Source of the DNA: Gaiellasilicea sp963761905
Lineage (GTDB): Bacteria > Actinomycetota > Thermoleophilia > Gaiellales > Gaiellaceae
DNA: 64,000 bases
Direction of reading: 5' to 3'
Assembly (NCBI GenBank): GCA_963761905.1
Contig: CAVXIQ010000006.1
Span: 769,045-833,044, forward strand
A model generated the notes under the pieces. That model did not search any database, was not told where the DNA came from, and saw only the letters and a list, made by a program, of their open reading frames with translations. How positions within the stretch are numbered: the first letter of the stretch is position 1; the number at the start of each line of letters is the position of its first letter. A program made the translations under genes and the position numbers. Positions 45,382 to 55,200 of the stretch are shown one piece after another.

Positions 45382-47282
45382 ATGTGCGGCATCGCCGGCC
45401 TAGTATCGCGGCACGCGCCGCCCGACCCTGCGCTCGTCGAGCGGATGATCGACGCGCTCCGCCATCGCGGTCCCGACGAGGGCGGCGTGGACGCGCTCGG
45501 CCGCTGCGTGCTCGGCCACCGGCGCCTGAAGGTGATCGACCTCGACACCGGCTCCCAGCCCGTGACGAACGAGCAGGGCGACGTCACCTGCGTCTTCAAC
45601 GGCGAGCTCTACGAGTTCCGGGCGCTCCGCGAGGAGCTCGCGGCGAGCGGTCACCGGATCCCCGGTACGGGCGACACGCCCGTCATCCCGCACGCCTACG
45701 AGGAGCACGGGACGGCGTTTCCGCGGCAGCTGCACGGGATGTTCGCGCTCGCGCTCTGGGACGCCTCGCGCGACCGGCTCGTGCTCGCGCGCGACCGGAT
45801 CGGCAAGAAGCCGCTCCTCTACGCCGAGCTGCCGGACGGAACGCTCGCCTTCGCCTCGGAGCTGAAGGCGCTGCTGCGGCTGCCCTCGCTGGCGCGCGAG
45901 CTCGACCTCGACCAGCCTCGACGCGTTTCTCGCGCTCCAGTACGTGCCTGGGCCCGACGACCGCGCTGCGCGGGGTGAAGAAGGTGCCGCCCGGTCACGT
46001 GCTCGTCTGGGAGAACGGCGCGATCACGGTCGAGCCCTACTGGCAGCTGGAGGCGCGGCCGGCGGAGCGGACGGACGAGGAATGGCTCGAGCTCGTGCGC
46101 TCGACGGTCGGCGCGGCGGTGCGCCGGCGGCTGATCGCGGACGTGCCGCTGGGCGCGCTCCTCTCCGGCGGGATCGACTCGAGCATCGTCGTCGCGCTGA
46201 TGGCGCAGGCGTCGGCCGAGCCGGTGCGCACGTTCACGATCGGCTTCCCGGACGCGCGTTACGACGAGCGCGAGTACGCGCGCGCCGTCGCCGAGCGCTA
46301 CGGCACGCGGCACCAGGAGCTCGAGGTCGAGCTCGACGCGGCCGAGCTGCTGCCGCGGGTCGCCTGGGCCTTCGACGAGCCGTTCGGCGACGAGGCCGCT
46401 CTGCCGTCGCTGCTCGTCTCCGAGCTCGCGCGCGAGCACGTGACCGTTGCGCTCGCCGGCGACGGCGGCGACGAGGCGTTCGCGGGTTACGAGCGGTATC
46501 GGGCCTACGGGTTGGCGGCGGCGCTGGGGCGCGTGCCGGTGCTGCCGGGGCTCGGCGCACGGGCGTTGCGGGCGCTTCCGTCGGGGCGCGCGGAGCCGCG
46601 CTCGCCGGCCTTCCGCGCAGCCCGGCTCGCGGAGGTCGCGGCGGCGGGTGCCGGCGAGCGGTACGCGCGCCTGACGGAGGTCTTCTCGCCCGAGCAGCGC
46701 GGCCGGCTCTGGACGGACGAGGCGCGGCCGGCGCTCTACGAGCCGCCGGCTCCGGCCGGCGGCGGGATCGGAGCGCTCCAGCTGCACGACATCGAGACGT
46801 ACCTCCCGGGCGACCTGCTCGTGAAGGCCGACCTCGCCTCGATGGCGCACTCGCTCGAGCTCCGCTCGCCGTTCCTCGACCACGAGGTGCTCGAGCTCGG
46901 GCTCTCGCTCCCGACCGGCTGCGGTCGAAGGGGATGCAGGGCAAGGTCGCCCTGCGGCGGGCGTTCGCGGCGGAGCTTGCCGCCTCGCGTCGCCGCCCGC
47001 GGCAAGACCGGATTCGGCGTTCCGCTCGGGCGCTGGTTCCGCGAGGACCTGCGCGAGCTCGCGTCCGATCTCCTGCTCGACCGCCGCGCCCGCGACCGCG
47101 GCCACTTCCGGCCCGCGGAGGTGAAGCGGCTCCTCCACGAGCACGTCAGCGCCGAGCGCGACCACGGGCATCGCCTCTGGTGCCTGCTGATGCTCGAGCT
47201 CTGGCAGCGCTTCTACGTCGAGTCGGAGGCTCCGCCGGCCTCGGCGCTCGACACGCGCGTCGAGTCGCTCGCCGCTCGCTGA
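45382..47282 (+). CDS. asnB: Asparagine synthase (glutamine-hydrolysing), about four frameshifts
   Basis: The ATG at 45382 gives MCGIAGLVSRHAPPDP, with Cys2 as the amidotransferase nucleophile after Met removal. The N-terminal domain has 'HRGPDEGG' and 'FNGELYEFRALREEL'; the synthase domain has the PP-loop LSGGIDSSIVVAL and 'FDEPFGDEAALPSLLVSELA'. Shifts near 45912, 45955, 46921 and 46985 are needed to keep the frame; corrected length is about 632 residues. In surface-glycan clusters such AsnB enzymes often amidate a uronic acid rather than make free asparagine. Confidence 0.85.
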
Positions 47283-47283
47283 G

Positions 47284-48625
47284 GTGTCGCGCACCCGCGC
47301 CTACGCGCTCGTCGCGGCCGTCTGCGCTCTGCCGCGGCTCGTCGTCGTCGCGATCGAGCGCGGCGAGATCCTGCTCGCCTACACGGAGAAGAGCGACGAC
47401 TTCGCGCGCACGCTCGTGGCGAGCGGAACGGTCGGCTTCATCCCGGGCGTGCCCTCGGCGTACACGCAGCCGCTCTACACCTTCTTCCTCGCGCCGCTCT
47501 ACTGGGTCTTCGAGCGGCACTGGCTCGTGGTCGGGCTCGCGCAGACGCTCGTCGCGGTCGCGACGGCGCTCCTCGTCTACGAGATCGGCCGCCGGATCGC
47601 CTCGCAGCGGGTCGGCATCGTCGCCGCGGCGCTCTCCACGCTGCACCCGTACCTCGTCTGGCACGACGTCCACGTGAACCGCGAGATCCTGGACACGCTG
47701 CTCGCCGCGGCGATCGTCCTCGCGACGCTGGTGGCCGCCGAGCGGCTTGTGTTGTTCCAACACAAGCGCTCTCCGAGCGACGAAGCGACGCCGATCGGCG
47801 GCGAGCTCGTGTCGGAAGCGCACAAGGTCTTCTGGCGGCGCGCGTTGCTGTGGGGAGCGATCCTCGGCGCGCTTCTCGGGCTCGCGATCCTCGGCAACTC
47901 GCGGCTCGTGCTGCTGCCGCTCGTCATCCTCGGCTACCTCGCGTGGCGACTGGGCTCGGCGCGGACGCTCCTGACGCTCGGCGCTGCGGGGGCGGCGGGG
48001 ATCGTGCTCGTCCTGGCGCCGTGGGTCGTGCGGAACGAGGTCTCGGTCGGCTGCTACGCGATCACGACCGACACCCGCGCGCTCTGGAAGGCGAACAACC
48101 CGGCGACGTACGACCTCCTCGCCGCCGGCAAGTGGATCGACGACGTCCCGAACATCCCCGGCGCGCAGCTCTCGCCCGAGTTCCAGGCCGCGATCTACGC
48201 CGACCGCGGCGAGCTGATCGAGGTCGACGAGTGCGCGCAGATGCGCTTCTACCGCGGGCTCGTGACCGACTTCTGGCGCGAGCAGCCCGGCGAGAAGGCG
48301 AGGCTCGCGGTCGCAGGCGGCGGGGATGCTCTGGAACCCGACCTTCAGCGTCGAGCGCGAGGAGCGGAGCCGGGGGCTCGTCGGGGTCGCGAAGGACTGG
48401 GGCGAGCCGCTCTACATGGCCGCGCTGTACGTCCTCGCCGCCGTCGGCCTCTTCCTCGTCTCGCGGGCGTTCGCCGTGCTGGCGGTCGCGCTCCTCGCCT
48501 ACAACACGCTCGCGGCGATGGTCTTCGTCGGCAACGTCCGCTACCGCGTGCCGTGGGACTTCCTGCTCGCGCTGCTCGCGGCGGTCGCGCTCGAGCGGCT
48601 GTGGACGCGGTTGCGGACGCGATGA
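47284..48625 (+). CDS. GT-C-like polytopic membrane protein, one frameshift
   Basis: The GTG at 47284, one base after the asnB stop, gives a protein with about nine helices. The first loop 'LLAYTEKSDDFARTLVASGT' and 'AYTQPLYTFFLAPLYWVFE' follow the acidic-then-Pro/Tyr plan of PMT-like GT-C enzymes. An extra G near 48324 shifts to 'MLWNPTFSVEREERSRGLVG'. Corrected length is about 446 residues. A hydrophilic insert (about residues 155-188) between helices carries a perfect DNA hairpin. Confidence 0.7.
47746..47766. repeat. Perfect hairpin inside the GT-C-like gene
   Basis: CTTGTGTTG-ttc-CAACACAAG has two perfect 9-base arms. It is inside the coding frame, at the start of a hydrophilic stretch that interrupts an otherwise regular helix pattern. 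Confidence 0.7.
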
Positions 48626-49648
48626 AGGTCGTCCACGTCCACCGGATGCGCGGGATCGGCGGCTCGGAGCGGCATCTGCTGACGCTCCTGCCCGCGCTGC
48701 GCGCGCTCGGCGTCGACGCGCGCTTCGTCGGGCTGGACGACCTCGACGGCTGGGATCCGCAGCCCTTCTACGACGAGCTCGACCGGAGCGAGGTGCCGTA
48801 CGCGCGCCTGCGCTCGGCCCGTGGTCTCGGCCGCGCGCTCGGACGGAGCCGACGTCCTGCACACGCACCTCGTCCACGCCGACGTGCTCGGCGCGCTCGT
48901 CCGCGGCGGCCGCGCGCTCGTCTCGACGAAGCACAACGACGATCCGTTCCGCACCGGCCCGTTCCGCTTCGTCGAGCGGGCGATCACGCGCCGCGCGGCG
49001 CGGGTGATCTGCATCACCGAGGCGCTGCGCCGCTTCAACGTCGACCGGGTCGGCCTGCCGGCCGAGAAGCTCGTCGTCGTGCCCTACGGGCTGGACGAGC
49101 CGCCCGCGGCGTGGGGGCCGAACGAGCTCGAGCTGCCGGACGGCAAGCTCGTCGTCGCGGTCTCGCGGCTCGTGCCGCAGAAGGGCCTCGACGTGGCCGT
49201 GGAGGCGATGGCAGGGGTCGACGCGACGCTCGTCGTCCTCGGCGAGGGGCCGGAGCGCGAGCGGCTCGAGGCGCTCGCGCGCGAGCGCGGCGTCCGGCTG
49301 CTCCTGCCCGGCCGGGTCGGCGACGTGGCGGCGATCCTCCGCCGGGCCGATGTCCTCGTCCATCCCGCCCGCTGGGAGGGCTTCGGGCTCGCGCTCCTCG
49401 AGGCGATGCTCTGCGAGCTCCCGGTCGTCGCGACCCGCGTCAGCTCGATCCCGGAGATCGTCGTCGACGGCGAGACCGGCGTGCTCGTCCCGCCGGACGA
49501 CGCGCGCGCGCTCGCGGCGGCGCTCGAACGCGTTCTCGCCGAACCAGCCGACCTCGGCGCCCGCGGCCTCGCACGCGCCCGCGCCGAGTTCTCGGTCGCC
49601 GCGATGGCCGAGCGAACGCTTGCCGTTTACGCGCGCTTGGCGATGTAG
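48622..49648 (+). CDS. GT4 glycosyltransferase, one frameshift
   Basis: The ATG at 48622 overlaps the previous stop as ATGA. The protein begins KVVHVHRMRGIGGSERHLLT, shifts near 48826 and goes on with 'DGADVLHTHLVHADVLGALV', 'LVVAVSRLVPQKGLDVAVEA' and 'HPARWEGFGLALLEAMLCEL'. Length after correction is about 341 residues. It closely resembles the GT4 at 50263-51357 in its first 100 residues, so the two may be duplicates. Confidence 0.8.
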
Positions 49649-50185
49649 AGGTCGAGAACGCGCTGGTTGGCGACGCGGATCGGGATGAGCGGAGCCATGT
49701 CGTCGAGCGAATAGACGGCAGCCGGTCCTTCGGCGCCGTCCAGTCGAAGCTCGCCGCCGACCGCACGCGCGGCGAAACCGAAATCGAGCACAGGCCCGAA
49801 CGGCGTTCCATGTTGCAGGAACCGCGCGAGCTCCTCGGCAACCTCGATCTCGAGCCCCGTCTGCTCGCGCACGAGCCGAACAGCGGCGGCCTCTGGTGCC
49901 TCGGCGTATTCCACGAGCCCACCAGGCAGCGACGCCGGGGCTTCCGGCGTCCCACTGGGCGGGTGGACGAGGACGATGCCCGAGCCGGCCTCGACGACAA
50001 CGAGGACGCCGATCGGGTTCGTCGGATAGTACGTCCAGCCGCACGTCTCACAGACTGGGCGGATCCGTGAGTTGGTCGCATCGGTGTGATCACGCAGAGA
50101 CCCGGCGCACCGGGGGCAGTGGTTGAAGACCGCGTGGTCGGGTGCGACCGTCCGGTAGTCGAGGACGCCCTCTTGTCTCGTCCAT
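49627..50185 (-). CDS. NUDIX hydrolase with N-terminal zinc ribbon, one frameshift
   Basis: The ATG at 50185 follows GGAGGAGG at good spacing, but one extra base near 50170 takes the reading out of frame; the true frame then runs VLDYRTVAPDHAVFNHCPRC. The zinc ribbon is 'HCPRCAGSL' with 'CETCGWTYYPTNP'; the NUDIX box is 'GGLVEYAEAPEAAAV' continuing 'RLVREQTGLEI', where E in the usual REExxEE core is partly changed to REQ. The design recalls NadC/NADH-pyrophosphatase-like and ADP-ribose-type NUDIX enzymes. Corrected length is about 185 residues. Function within a glycan locus might be sugar-nucleotide clean-up. Confidence 0.75.
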
Positions 50186-50262
50186 GCTCGAAGTTCCTCC
50201 TCCCCCGGGCGGAGTTGAGCATACGTTCGAGTCGGCGGGAGGGGATCCGAGAATGATCGGCG

Positions 50263-51357
50263 CTAACCGTCCAGCGACGCCTGGTAGAGCAGCTCCGTCC
50301 GGTCGGTGCAGCGATCCTCGAGGAAGCGGCCGAGCGCTCGCTCGCGGCCGGCCCGGCCCATCGCTGCCGCGCGCTCCGGGTTCGACGCCAGCTCCACGAT
50401 CGCGCGGGCGAGCGGCTCCGACTCGCCCGGGGCGACGAGGAGGCCGGTGCGGCCGTTCTCGACGAGCTCACCGAGGCCGCCGATTGCCGCCGCGATCACC
50501 GGCCGAGCGCGCTCCATCGCCTCGAGCGCGACCATCCCGAAGCCCTCGCCGAGCGAGGGGACGACGCTGATCGCGGTCCGCTCGATCGCCGTCTGGATCG
50601 GGTTGACCTGGCCGAGGAAGTGGACGGCGTCCTCGATCCCGAGCTCGCGCGCGTAGGCCCGAAGCGCTGGCTCGAGCGGGCCGCGGCCGGCGATCTCGAG
50701 CTCGAGCTCGGGGATCTCCGCGCGCGCATCCCGGAACGCCCGCAGCAGCACGAGGTGGCCCTTGATCGGGATCAGCCTGCCGACGCAGAGCAGGCGCGGT
50801 ACGCCGCCGTCGTAAGGGCGCGCGTCGGGCTGCGGGCGGATCCCGTAGTGGACGATCTCGAACGTCTCCTCGGCGAAGCCCTCGGTCTCCTTCAGGTAGC
50901 GCGCGAGCCCGCGCGAGATCGCGATGTGGCGGTGCGAGAGCGCGGCGATCGAGCGGTCGGCGAGCGCGAACCCGCGACCCTCGCGAAACTCGTTGAAGCC
51001 GTGCTTCGTGCTCACCCGCACGGGCACGCGCGTCGCCGTCCCCGCGAGCTGGCCGTAGACGTCGCCGTGGACGAGGTGCGTGTGCAGGATCGTCGGCCGC
51101 TTCCGCCCCAGGTAGGCGCAGAGGCGGAGGAAGGCGGCCGGATCGACGTCGGCGCCGAGCGGGATCGCGTCGAGCGGCACTCCTTGGGAGCCGAGCGCGC
51201 GCGCGAAGTCCCAGGCGCCCGGCTCGTGCTCGTGCAGCATCAGGAAGCGGACGTCCCAGCCCCGCTCGACGAGCGAGGGGAGGAGCGAGAGCAGGTGCGC
51301 CTCGGAGCCGGAGATCCCGGCGACCTTGGCGAGGTGGAGGACGCGGACGTTCTTCAT
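50263..51357 (-). CDS. GT4 glycosyltransferase
   Basis: The intact 364-residue protein begins KNVRVLHLAKVAGISGSEAH and is the last gene of a nine-gene minus-strand operon starting near 59856. It has 'ILHTHLVHGDVYGQLAGTAT', 'RLLCVGRLIPIKGHLVLLRA' and 'VPSLGEGFGMVALEAMERAR' as the donor site. The ATG overlaps the previous stop. Specificity is not known. Confidence 0.85.
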   Translation of the reverse strand: MKNVRVLHLAKVAGISGSEAHLLSLLPSLVERGWDVRFLMLHEHEPGAWDFARALGSQGVPLDAIPLGADVDPAAFLRLCAYLGRKRPTILHTHLVHGDVYGQLAGTATRVPVRVSTKHGFNEFREGRGFALADRSIAALSHRHIAISRGLARYLKETEGFAEETFEIVHYGIRPQPDARPYDGGVPRLLCVGRLIPIKGHLVLLRAFRDARAEIPELELEIAGRGPLEPALRAYARELGIEDAVHFLGQVNPIQTAIERTAISVVPSLGEGFGMVALEAMERARPVIAAAIGGLGELVENGRTGLLVAPGESEPLARAIVELASNPERAAAMGRAGRERALGRFLEDRCTDRTELLYQASLDG

Positions 51358-52383
51358 CCGCTGACGACCCCGAGGACGCCTGTTGCCCACGAGTCGACGG
51401 AATGGCTCGCGACGGCGCGCTCGCGCAGGGTTCGGCCGATCGTGGCTCGCTCCTCTGCGCTCAGCGCCACGAGCGCCCGCAGGCGGTCGGCGAGCTCGTC
51501 GATGGACTCGCGCTCGAAGCGGAGCCGCGGCTCGATCCCGGCGAAGAGCTCGTCGAAGGACGGGTTCGAGGCGAGCACCGGCAGACAGCTCCCGCACGCC
51601 TCGAAGACGGCCTTGTCGGGAGCGCCGGCGCGCATGTTGTTGATCAGGACGTCGGCGCCGGCGTGGAGCTCGCCGATCCGGTCGCGCGGCACCGGATCGT
51701 GGATCTCGGCCCGTGCTTGCAGCCCAAGCTCGCCGATCTGCCGCTCGAGCGCGGCTCGGTGCGCGCGTTCCTCGGCCGTGCTCGACGTGCCGTAGACATC
51801 GAGCCGCGCCTCGGGCACCTCCCGGACGGCGTGCAGGATCGTCTCGATCCCCTTCGCCGGCGAGGTGCGGCCGAGGACGATCGCGCGAAGCTCCCCTCCG
51901 CCGGGATGGTCGCGGCACTCGAGCGCGGCATAGTCGATCCCGTGGCCGAGCGGCACGAGCTTCGGCGTCTCGAGGGGGAACGAGCGGCGATCGACGCTGA
52001 GCACGCTCGTCGACGCAGCCGTCGCCGCGCGGAGGAGGGGGCTCGCGCGCCAGTGCGCGAACCAGAGTAGGACGGGCACTCGGAGCGGGCGGGCAAGCGG
52101 AGCGGCCAGCACCGCGTAGATCGGGCACATGTGGGCGAGCACGGCGTCGGCGTCGCGCAGCTCCGGGGCGAGCGCGCGCGCGAACCGGATGCCGCGCGCC
52201 GCCTTGCTCCCGCCGCCGAACGTCTTGACGCGGCAGTTCGACGGGAGCGAGCCCGGGCACGGCGCCGAGCGAGAGCACCACGAGCTCGTCGACCTGCGCC
52301 GCGAGCGCGCGCAGCTTGGCGACTGTCGCGCCGAGAACCGGGTCGGCCGCATCGACCTGCTGGGTGACGAAGATCAGCTTCAA
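51354..52383 (-). CDS. GT4 glycosyltransferase, one frameshift
   Basis: A TTG at 52383 overlaps the GNAT stop and begins KLIFVTQQVDAADPVLGATV. An extra G near 52251 shifts to 'SLPSNCRVKTFGGGSKAARG'. The donor half has 'AIVLGRTSPAKGIETILHAV' and 'INNMRAGAPDKAVFEACGSC', a divergent form of the GT4 E-x7-E region. Corrected length is about 342 residues. Confidence 0.75.
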
Positions 52384-53228
52384 AACACGTCGAAGTCGCC
52401 GAGCTGGAATTGCCAGGGGCCGTCGAGGTTGCCTTCCGGCCGGAGCTTCTTGGCGAGGACGCGGATCGGCTTGGGCGTGGGGACGAAGCCGGCCGCGAGG
52501 AACGCGCCACGCTGCTCGGGTGGGACGAGCGCGATCGTCGGCCTCGCCGAGCCCGTCGCCCGCAGCAGTTGCCCGATCTCCCCGAGCGCGTGGCAGACGA
52601 CTGCGACGCGGCCGCGGCTGGGCCGCCACGCGAGCAGCCCCGCCAGCGAGTTGCCACGAAAGGCGCCCAGGATCGAGTACGCGCGCGGCGAGCGGACGTA
52701 CCGCCACTCGAGGAACGCTGCGTCCACGAGCTGGCCGTTCGCGGTTGCAGGGAGCCGCTCCACCTCGCTCGGAACCACGGTCAAGTCCTCGATCCGGAGC
52801 CCTCCGCGCCGGCTCGGGACGGCCGGCGGGCGCACCCAGATCCGGCCGCGCCAGAGCTCGTGCCAGCCGAGCTTCTCGAGGAAGATCGGGCGCGAGGCGT
52901 CGTTCGGGAAGGTGACGCCGAGCGCGCAGCCGCGCGCCGCCGCCTCCTCCTCGTTCGCGCGCTCGAGCCGGCCGAAGATCCCCTTGCCGCGCTCGGCGGG
53001 ATCGGTCGCGACCTGGAGCGGCATCGCGACGAGCTGCTCTTCGCCGGCGACCCGGCAGCGGAGGAAGCTCAGCGACGCGAGCCCGACGGCGCGCTCGCCG
53101 TCTCGCTCGACGGTGAGCAAGCCGGGACCGCCAGGGTGATCGTCGAACCACCACTCGAGCTCGCGCTCGTGCGGCCGCTCGCCCCAGACCCGCTCGAGCA
53201 GGTCGACCGCGGCCTTCCGGTCGCTCAC
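52380..53228 (-). CDS. GNAT-type acetyltransferase
   Basis: The GTG at 53228 overlaps the deacetylase stop as GTGA and gives 282 residues. 'LVAMPLQVATDPAERGKGIF' followed by 'GRLERANEEEAAARG' is the acetyl-CoA loop (Q/R-x-x-G-x-G/A) of GNAT enzymes, and 'FPNDASRPIFLEKLGWHELW' the usual helix-4 region. A second, degenerate GNAT-like half follows. Since it sits in a glycan operon, acylation of an amino sugar is plausible. Confidence 0.75.
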   Translation of the reverse strand: MSDRKAAVDLLERVWGERPHERELEWWFDDHPGGPGLLTVERDGERAVGLASLSFLRCRVAGEEQLVAMPLQVATDPAERGKGIFGRLERANEEEAAARGCALGVTFPNDASRPIFLEKLGWHELWRGRIWVRPPAVPSRRGGLRIEDLTVVPSEVERLPATANGQLVDAAFLEWRYVRSPRAYSILGAFRGNSLAGLLAWRPSRGRVAVVCHALGEIGQLLRATGSARPTIALVPPEQRGAFLAAGFVPTPKPIRVLAKKLRPEGNLDGPWQFQLGDFDVF

Positions 53229-54118
53229 TTCGACGACGTGCCGAGCGCCGCGTTCAGCGCCCGCCGCGCGTGCGTCCCGGCGACGGTGTCCTTCAGCGAG
53301 ATCAGGTCGCAAGCGCCCGCGAGCACGAGCTCGAACGTGCGCGGGGGATACGGCTCGACGTTGTACCGCCTTAGCCGGAAGCGGTCGCTCGCGGGGCCGT
53401 TCGCCCCGGACACGGACGTGAAGCCGAGGTCGTAGCCGGCCTGGCGAAGCAGGCTCAGATGCACGGGGCGGTAGTGCGCCTCGGAGCCCTTGACGTAGGC
53501 GAACGCCCGCACCGGCCGGCCGAGCGCCTCCTCGAGGCGCAGCTTCGAGATCGCGATCTCGCGCGCCGACTCGTCGATCTCGAGCTCCGCCAGCGGCCGG
53601 TGGGAGATCCCGTGCGACTCGATCCGAACACCAGCCTGCTCGAGCTCGCGCAACTCGCCCCAGTCGAGCGTCCGGTTGAGGATCCCGCGTGGGACGAGAT
53701 GCTCGTCGTGGGGGAGCGGGCGCCGGTCGCCGACGTAGCCGAGCGGCGCGAAGAGCACCGCCGGGTAGCCGTGCCTCTGGAGCGCGGGCAGCGCGTTCTC
53801 GAGGTTGTCGCGGTAGCCGTCGTCGAAGGTGATCAGCACGGCCTTCGGCGGCAGCGCGGCGCCGTCGACGTAGTGGCCGAGCACGGCGTCGAGCCCAACG
53901 ACCGTGTAGCCGAACTCGGCGAGCAGCGCCATCTGCTCCGCGAACCGGCTCGTCGGCACGGTGACGGGGTTCTCGAGCTGGTCGTTGACCTTGTGGTACA
54001 TGAGCACGCGCAGCGTCCGGTCGGCGGCTCCGTTCGTCGGTGCGAGCGTGGTCGTCGTCTCGCCGATCGTGCGGTAGACGGCGTTCTTCAGCAGCTGCTT
54101 GGCGCGCTCGGCTCTCAC
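53225..54118 (-). CDS. Polysaccharide deacetylase (NodB homology)
   Basis: The GTG at 54118 gives 297 residues. The NodB domain shows 'LRVLMYHKVNDQLENPV', the motif-1 'AVLITFDDGYRDN' with Asp99-Asp100, and motif-2 'ESHGISHRPL' with His169 and His173 as metal ligands. The N-terminal 30 residues could be a membrane-associated helix. It would remove acetyl groups from the exported polymer or peptidoglycan. Confidence 0.85.
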   Translation of the reverse strand: MRAERAKQLLKNAVYRTIGETTTTLAPTNGAADRTLRVLMYHKVNDQLENPVTVPTSRFAEQMALLAEFGYTVVGLDAVLGHYVDGAALPPKAVLITFDDGYRDNLENALPALQRHGYPAVLFAPLGYVGDRRPLPHDEHLVPRGILNRTLDWGELRELEQAGVRIESHGISHRPLAELEIDESAREIAISKLRLEEALGRPVRAFAYVKGSEAHYRPVHLSLLRQAGYDLGFTSVSGANGPASDRFRLRRYNVEPYPPRTFELVLAGACDLISLKDTVAGTHARRALNAALGTSSK

Positions 54119-55200
54119 GCGGGAAGTCTAGTGACCCGCTCGACGAGCTCCCTCATGCGCGCCGCGAACTGCATGGGCGTGGCGGCCCATGTGCATGCAC
54201 ACCCATGTGCCGCCTGGCCGAATCGGCCGGCGAGCTCCGGATCCTCGAGGACGCGGACGAGCGCGTTGGCGAGCGCCGCGGGATCGCCGGGTTCGACGAG
54301 CAGGCCGGTCTCGCCGTCAGTGACGACGTCCGGGATCCCGCCGACGCGGCTGCCGACGACGCCGCGGCCGCGGCAGAACGCCTCGACGAGAACGCGGCCC
54401 ATTCCTTCGGAGCGCGAGGGCAGAACGAGCACGGTCGCGGCGTCGAGCGCGGCAGCGACCTCGGCCGTCGTCAGCGACTGGCTCCACGTGATCCCCTCTC
54501 CCCCCGGAGGCGGGAGCGAGCCCGAGCCGACGACCTGCAGCCGCGCGCCGGGAACGCGGCCCAGCACCGTCGGCCATGCCTGGACGAGGACGTCGACCCC
54601 TTTCGAGCGCTCGAGCGCGCCGACGAAGAGGGCAGTCGGTGCTTTCGGCAACGGCACAGGCGGGCCGAGGAACAACTCGAGATCCATGAAGGCCGGGAAC
54701 TCGGCGTCGGGCTCGCGGCCGGCGGACCGCACGAGCCCGCTCGTGTATCCGGAGATCGTGCGGACGCCGTCGGCGCGTCTCAACCCGATCCGCGCGAGCG
54801 CATCGGCAAGCGGATCGAGCAGCCGCCGCGCCCGCGAGCCGTAGAGCCGCGTCGGCGCGCGCCAGTCGCCGTGGACGTCGGCGATCACGTTCGCCGGCAC
54901 TCGGGCGAGCCGCCGCGCGAGCAGGACGAGCGCGGTCTCCTGCAACCCCTGAGCGAGCACCGCGTCCGGGCGGAAGCGGCGGAGCTCGCGCGCCACCCGA
55001 AACGGCAGCGCGACGTAGAAGGCGAGCCCGTCGAGCCGCCGGAGCGGGAACGGTGGCGCGAGCGCGAAGCGCGGGTCGCTCGTACGCCCTGTCCCCATTT
55101 GCCGCCAGTCGAGCTCGGCCGACAGCGCGTCGAAGCGCCGCTCGAGCGTCTCGCCGAGCGGGAAGGTGAAGCGCGTCCTGCCGACGATCAGGAGCTTCAT
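54115..55200 (-). CDS. GT4 glycosyltransferase
   Basis: The ATG at 55200 gives KLLIVGRTRFTFPLGETLER and 361 residues. The donor half has 'ALFVGALERSKGVDVLVQAW' and 'LPSRSEGMGRVLVEAFCRGR'. It is clearly paralogous to the next gene (55197-56318). The C-terminal helix region 'GQAAHGCACTWAATPMQFAA' is unusual; its DNA contains the palindrome TGTGCATGCACA (54190-54201) between two CCCATGTG repeats. Confidence 0.8.
   Translation of the reverse strand: MKLLIVGRTRFTFPLGETLERRFDALSAELDWRQMGTGRTSDPRFALAPPFPLRRLDGLAFYVALPFRVARELRRFRPDAVLAQGLQETALVLLARRLARVPANVIADVHGDWRAPTRLYGSRARRLLDPLADALARIGLRRADGVRTISGYTSGLVRSAGREPDAEFPAFMDLELFLGPPVPLPKAPTALFVGALERSKGVDVLVQAWPTVLGRVPGARLQVVGSGSLPPPGGEGITWSQSLTTAEVAAALDAATVLVLPSRSEGMGRVLVEAFCRGRGVVGSRVGGIPDVVTDGETGLLVEPGDPAALANALVRVLEDPELAGRFGQAAHGCACTWAATPMQFAARMRELVERVTRLPA
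54181..54214. repeat. Nested palindrome inside a GT4 gene
   Basis: TGTGCATGCACA (54190-54201) is a perfect palindrome flanked by two CCCATGTG direct repeats and by GGCGG/CCGCC outer arms. It lies in the 3' end of the GT4 gene. Confidence 0.5.

Noticed and set aside
47284..50070. Very long plus-strand frame continuing past the GT-C-like gene over GT4 and NUDIX genes
   Set aside because: After 48324 it becomes low-complexity Arg/Ala/Gly sequence, while real proteins are in other frames.
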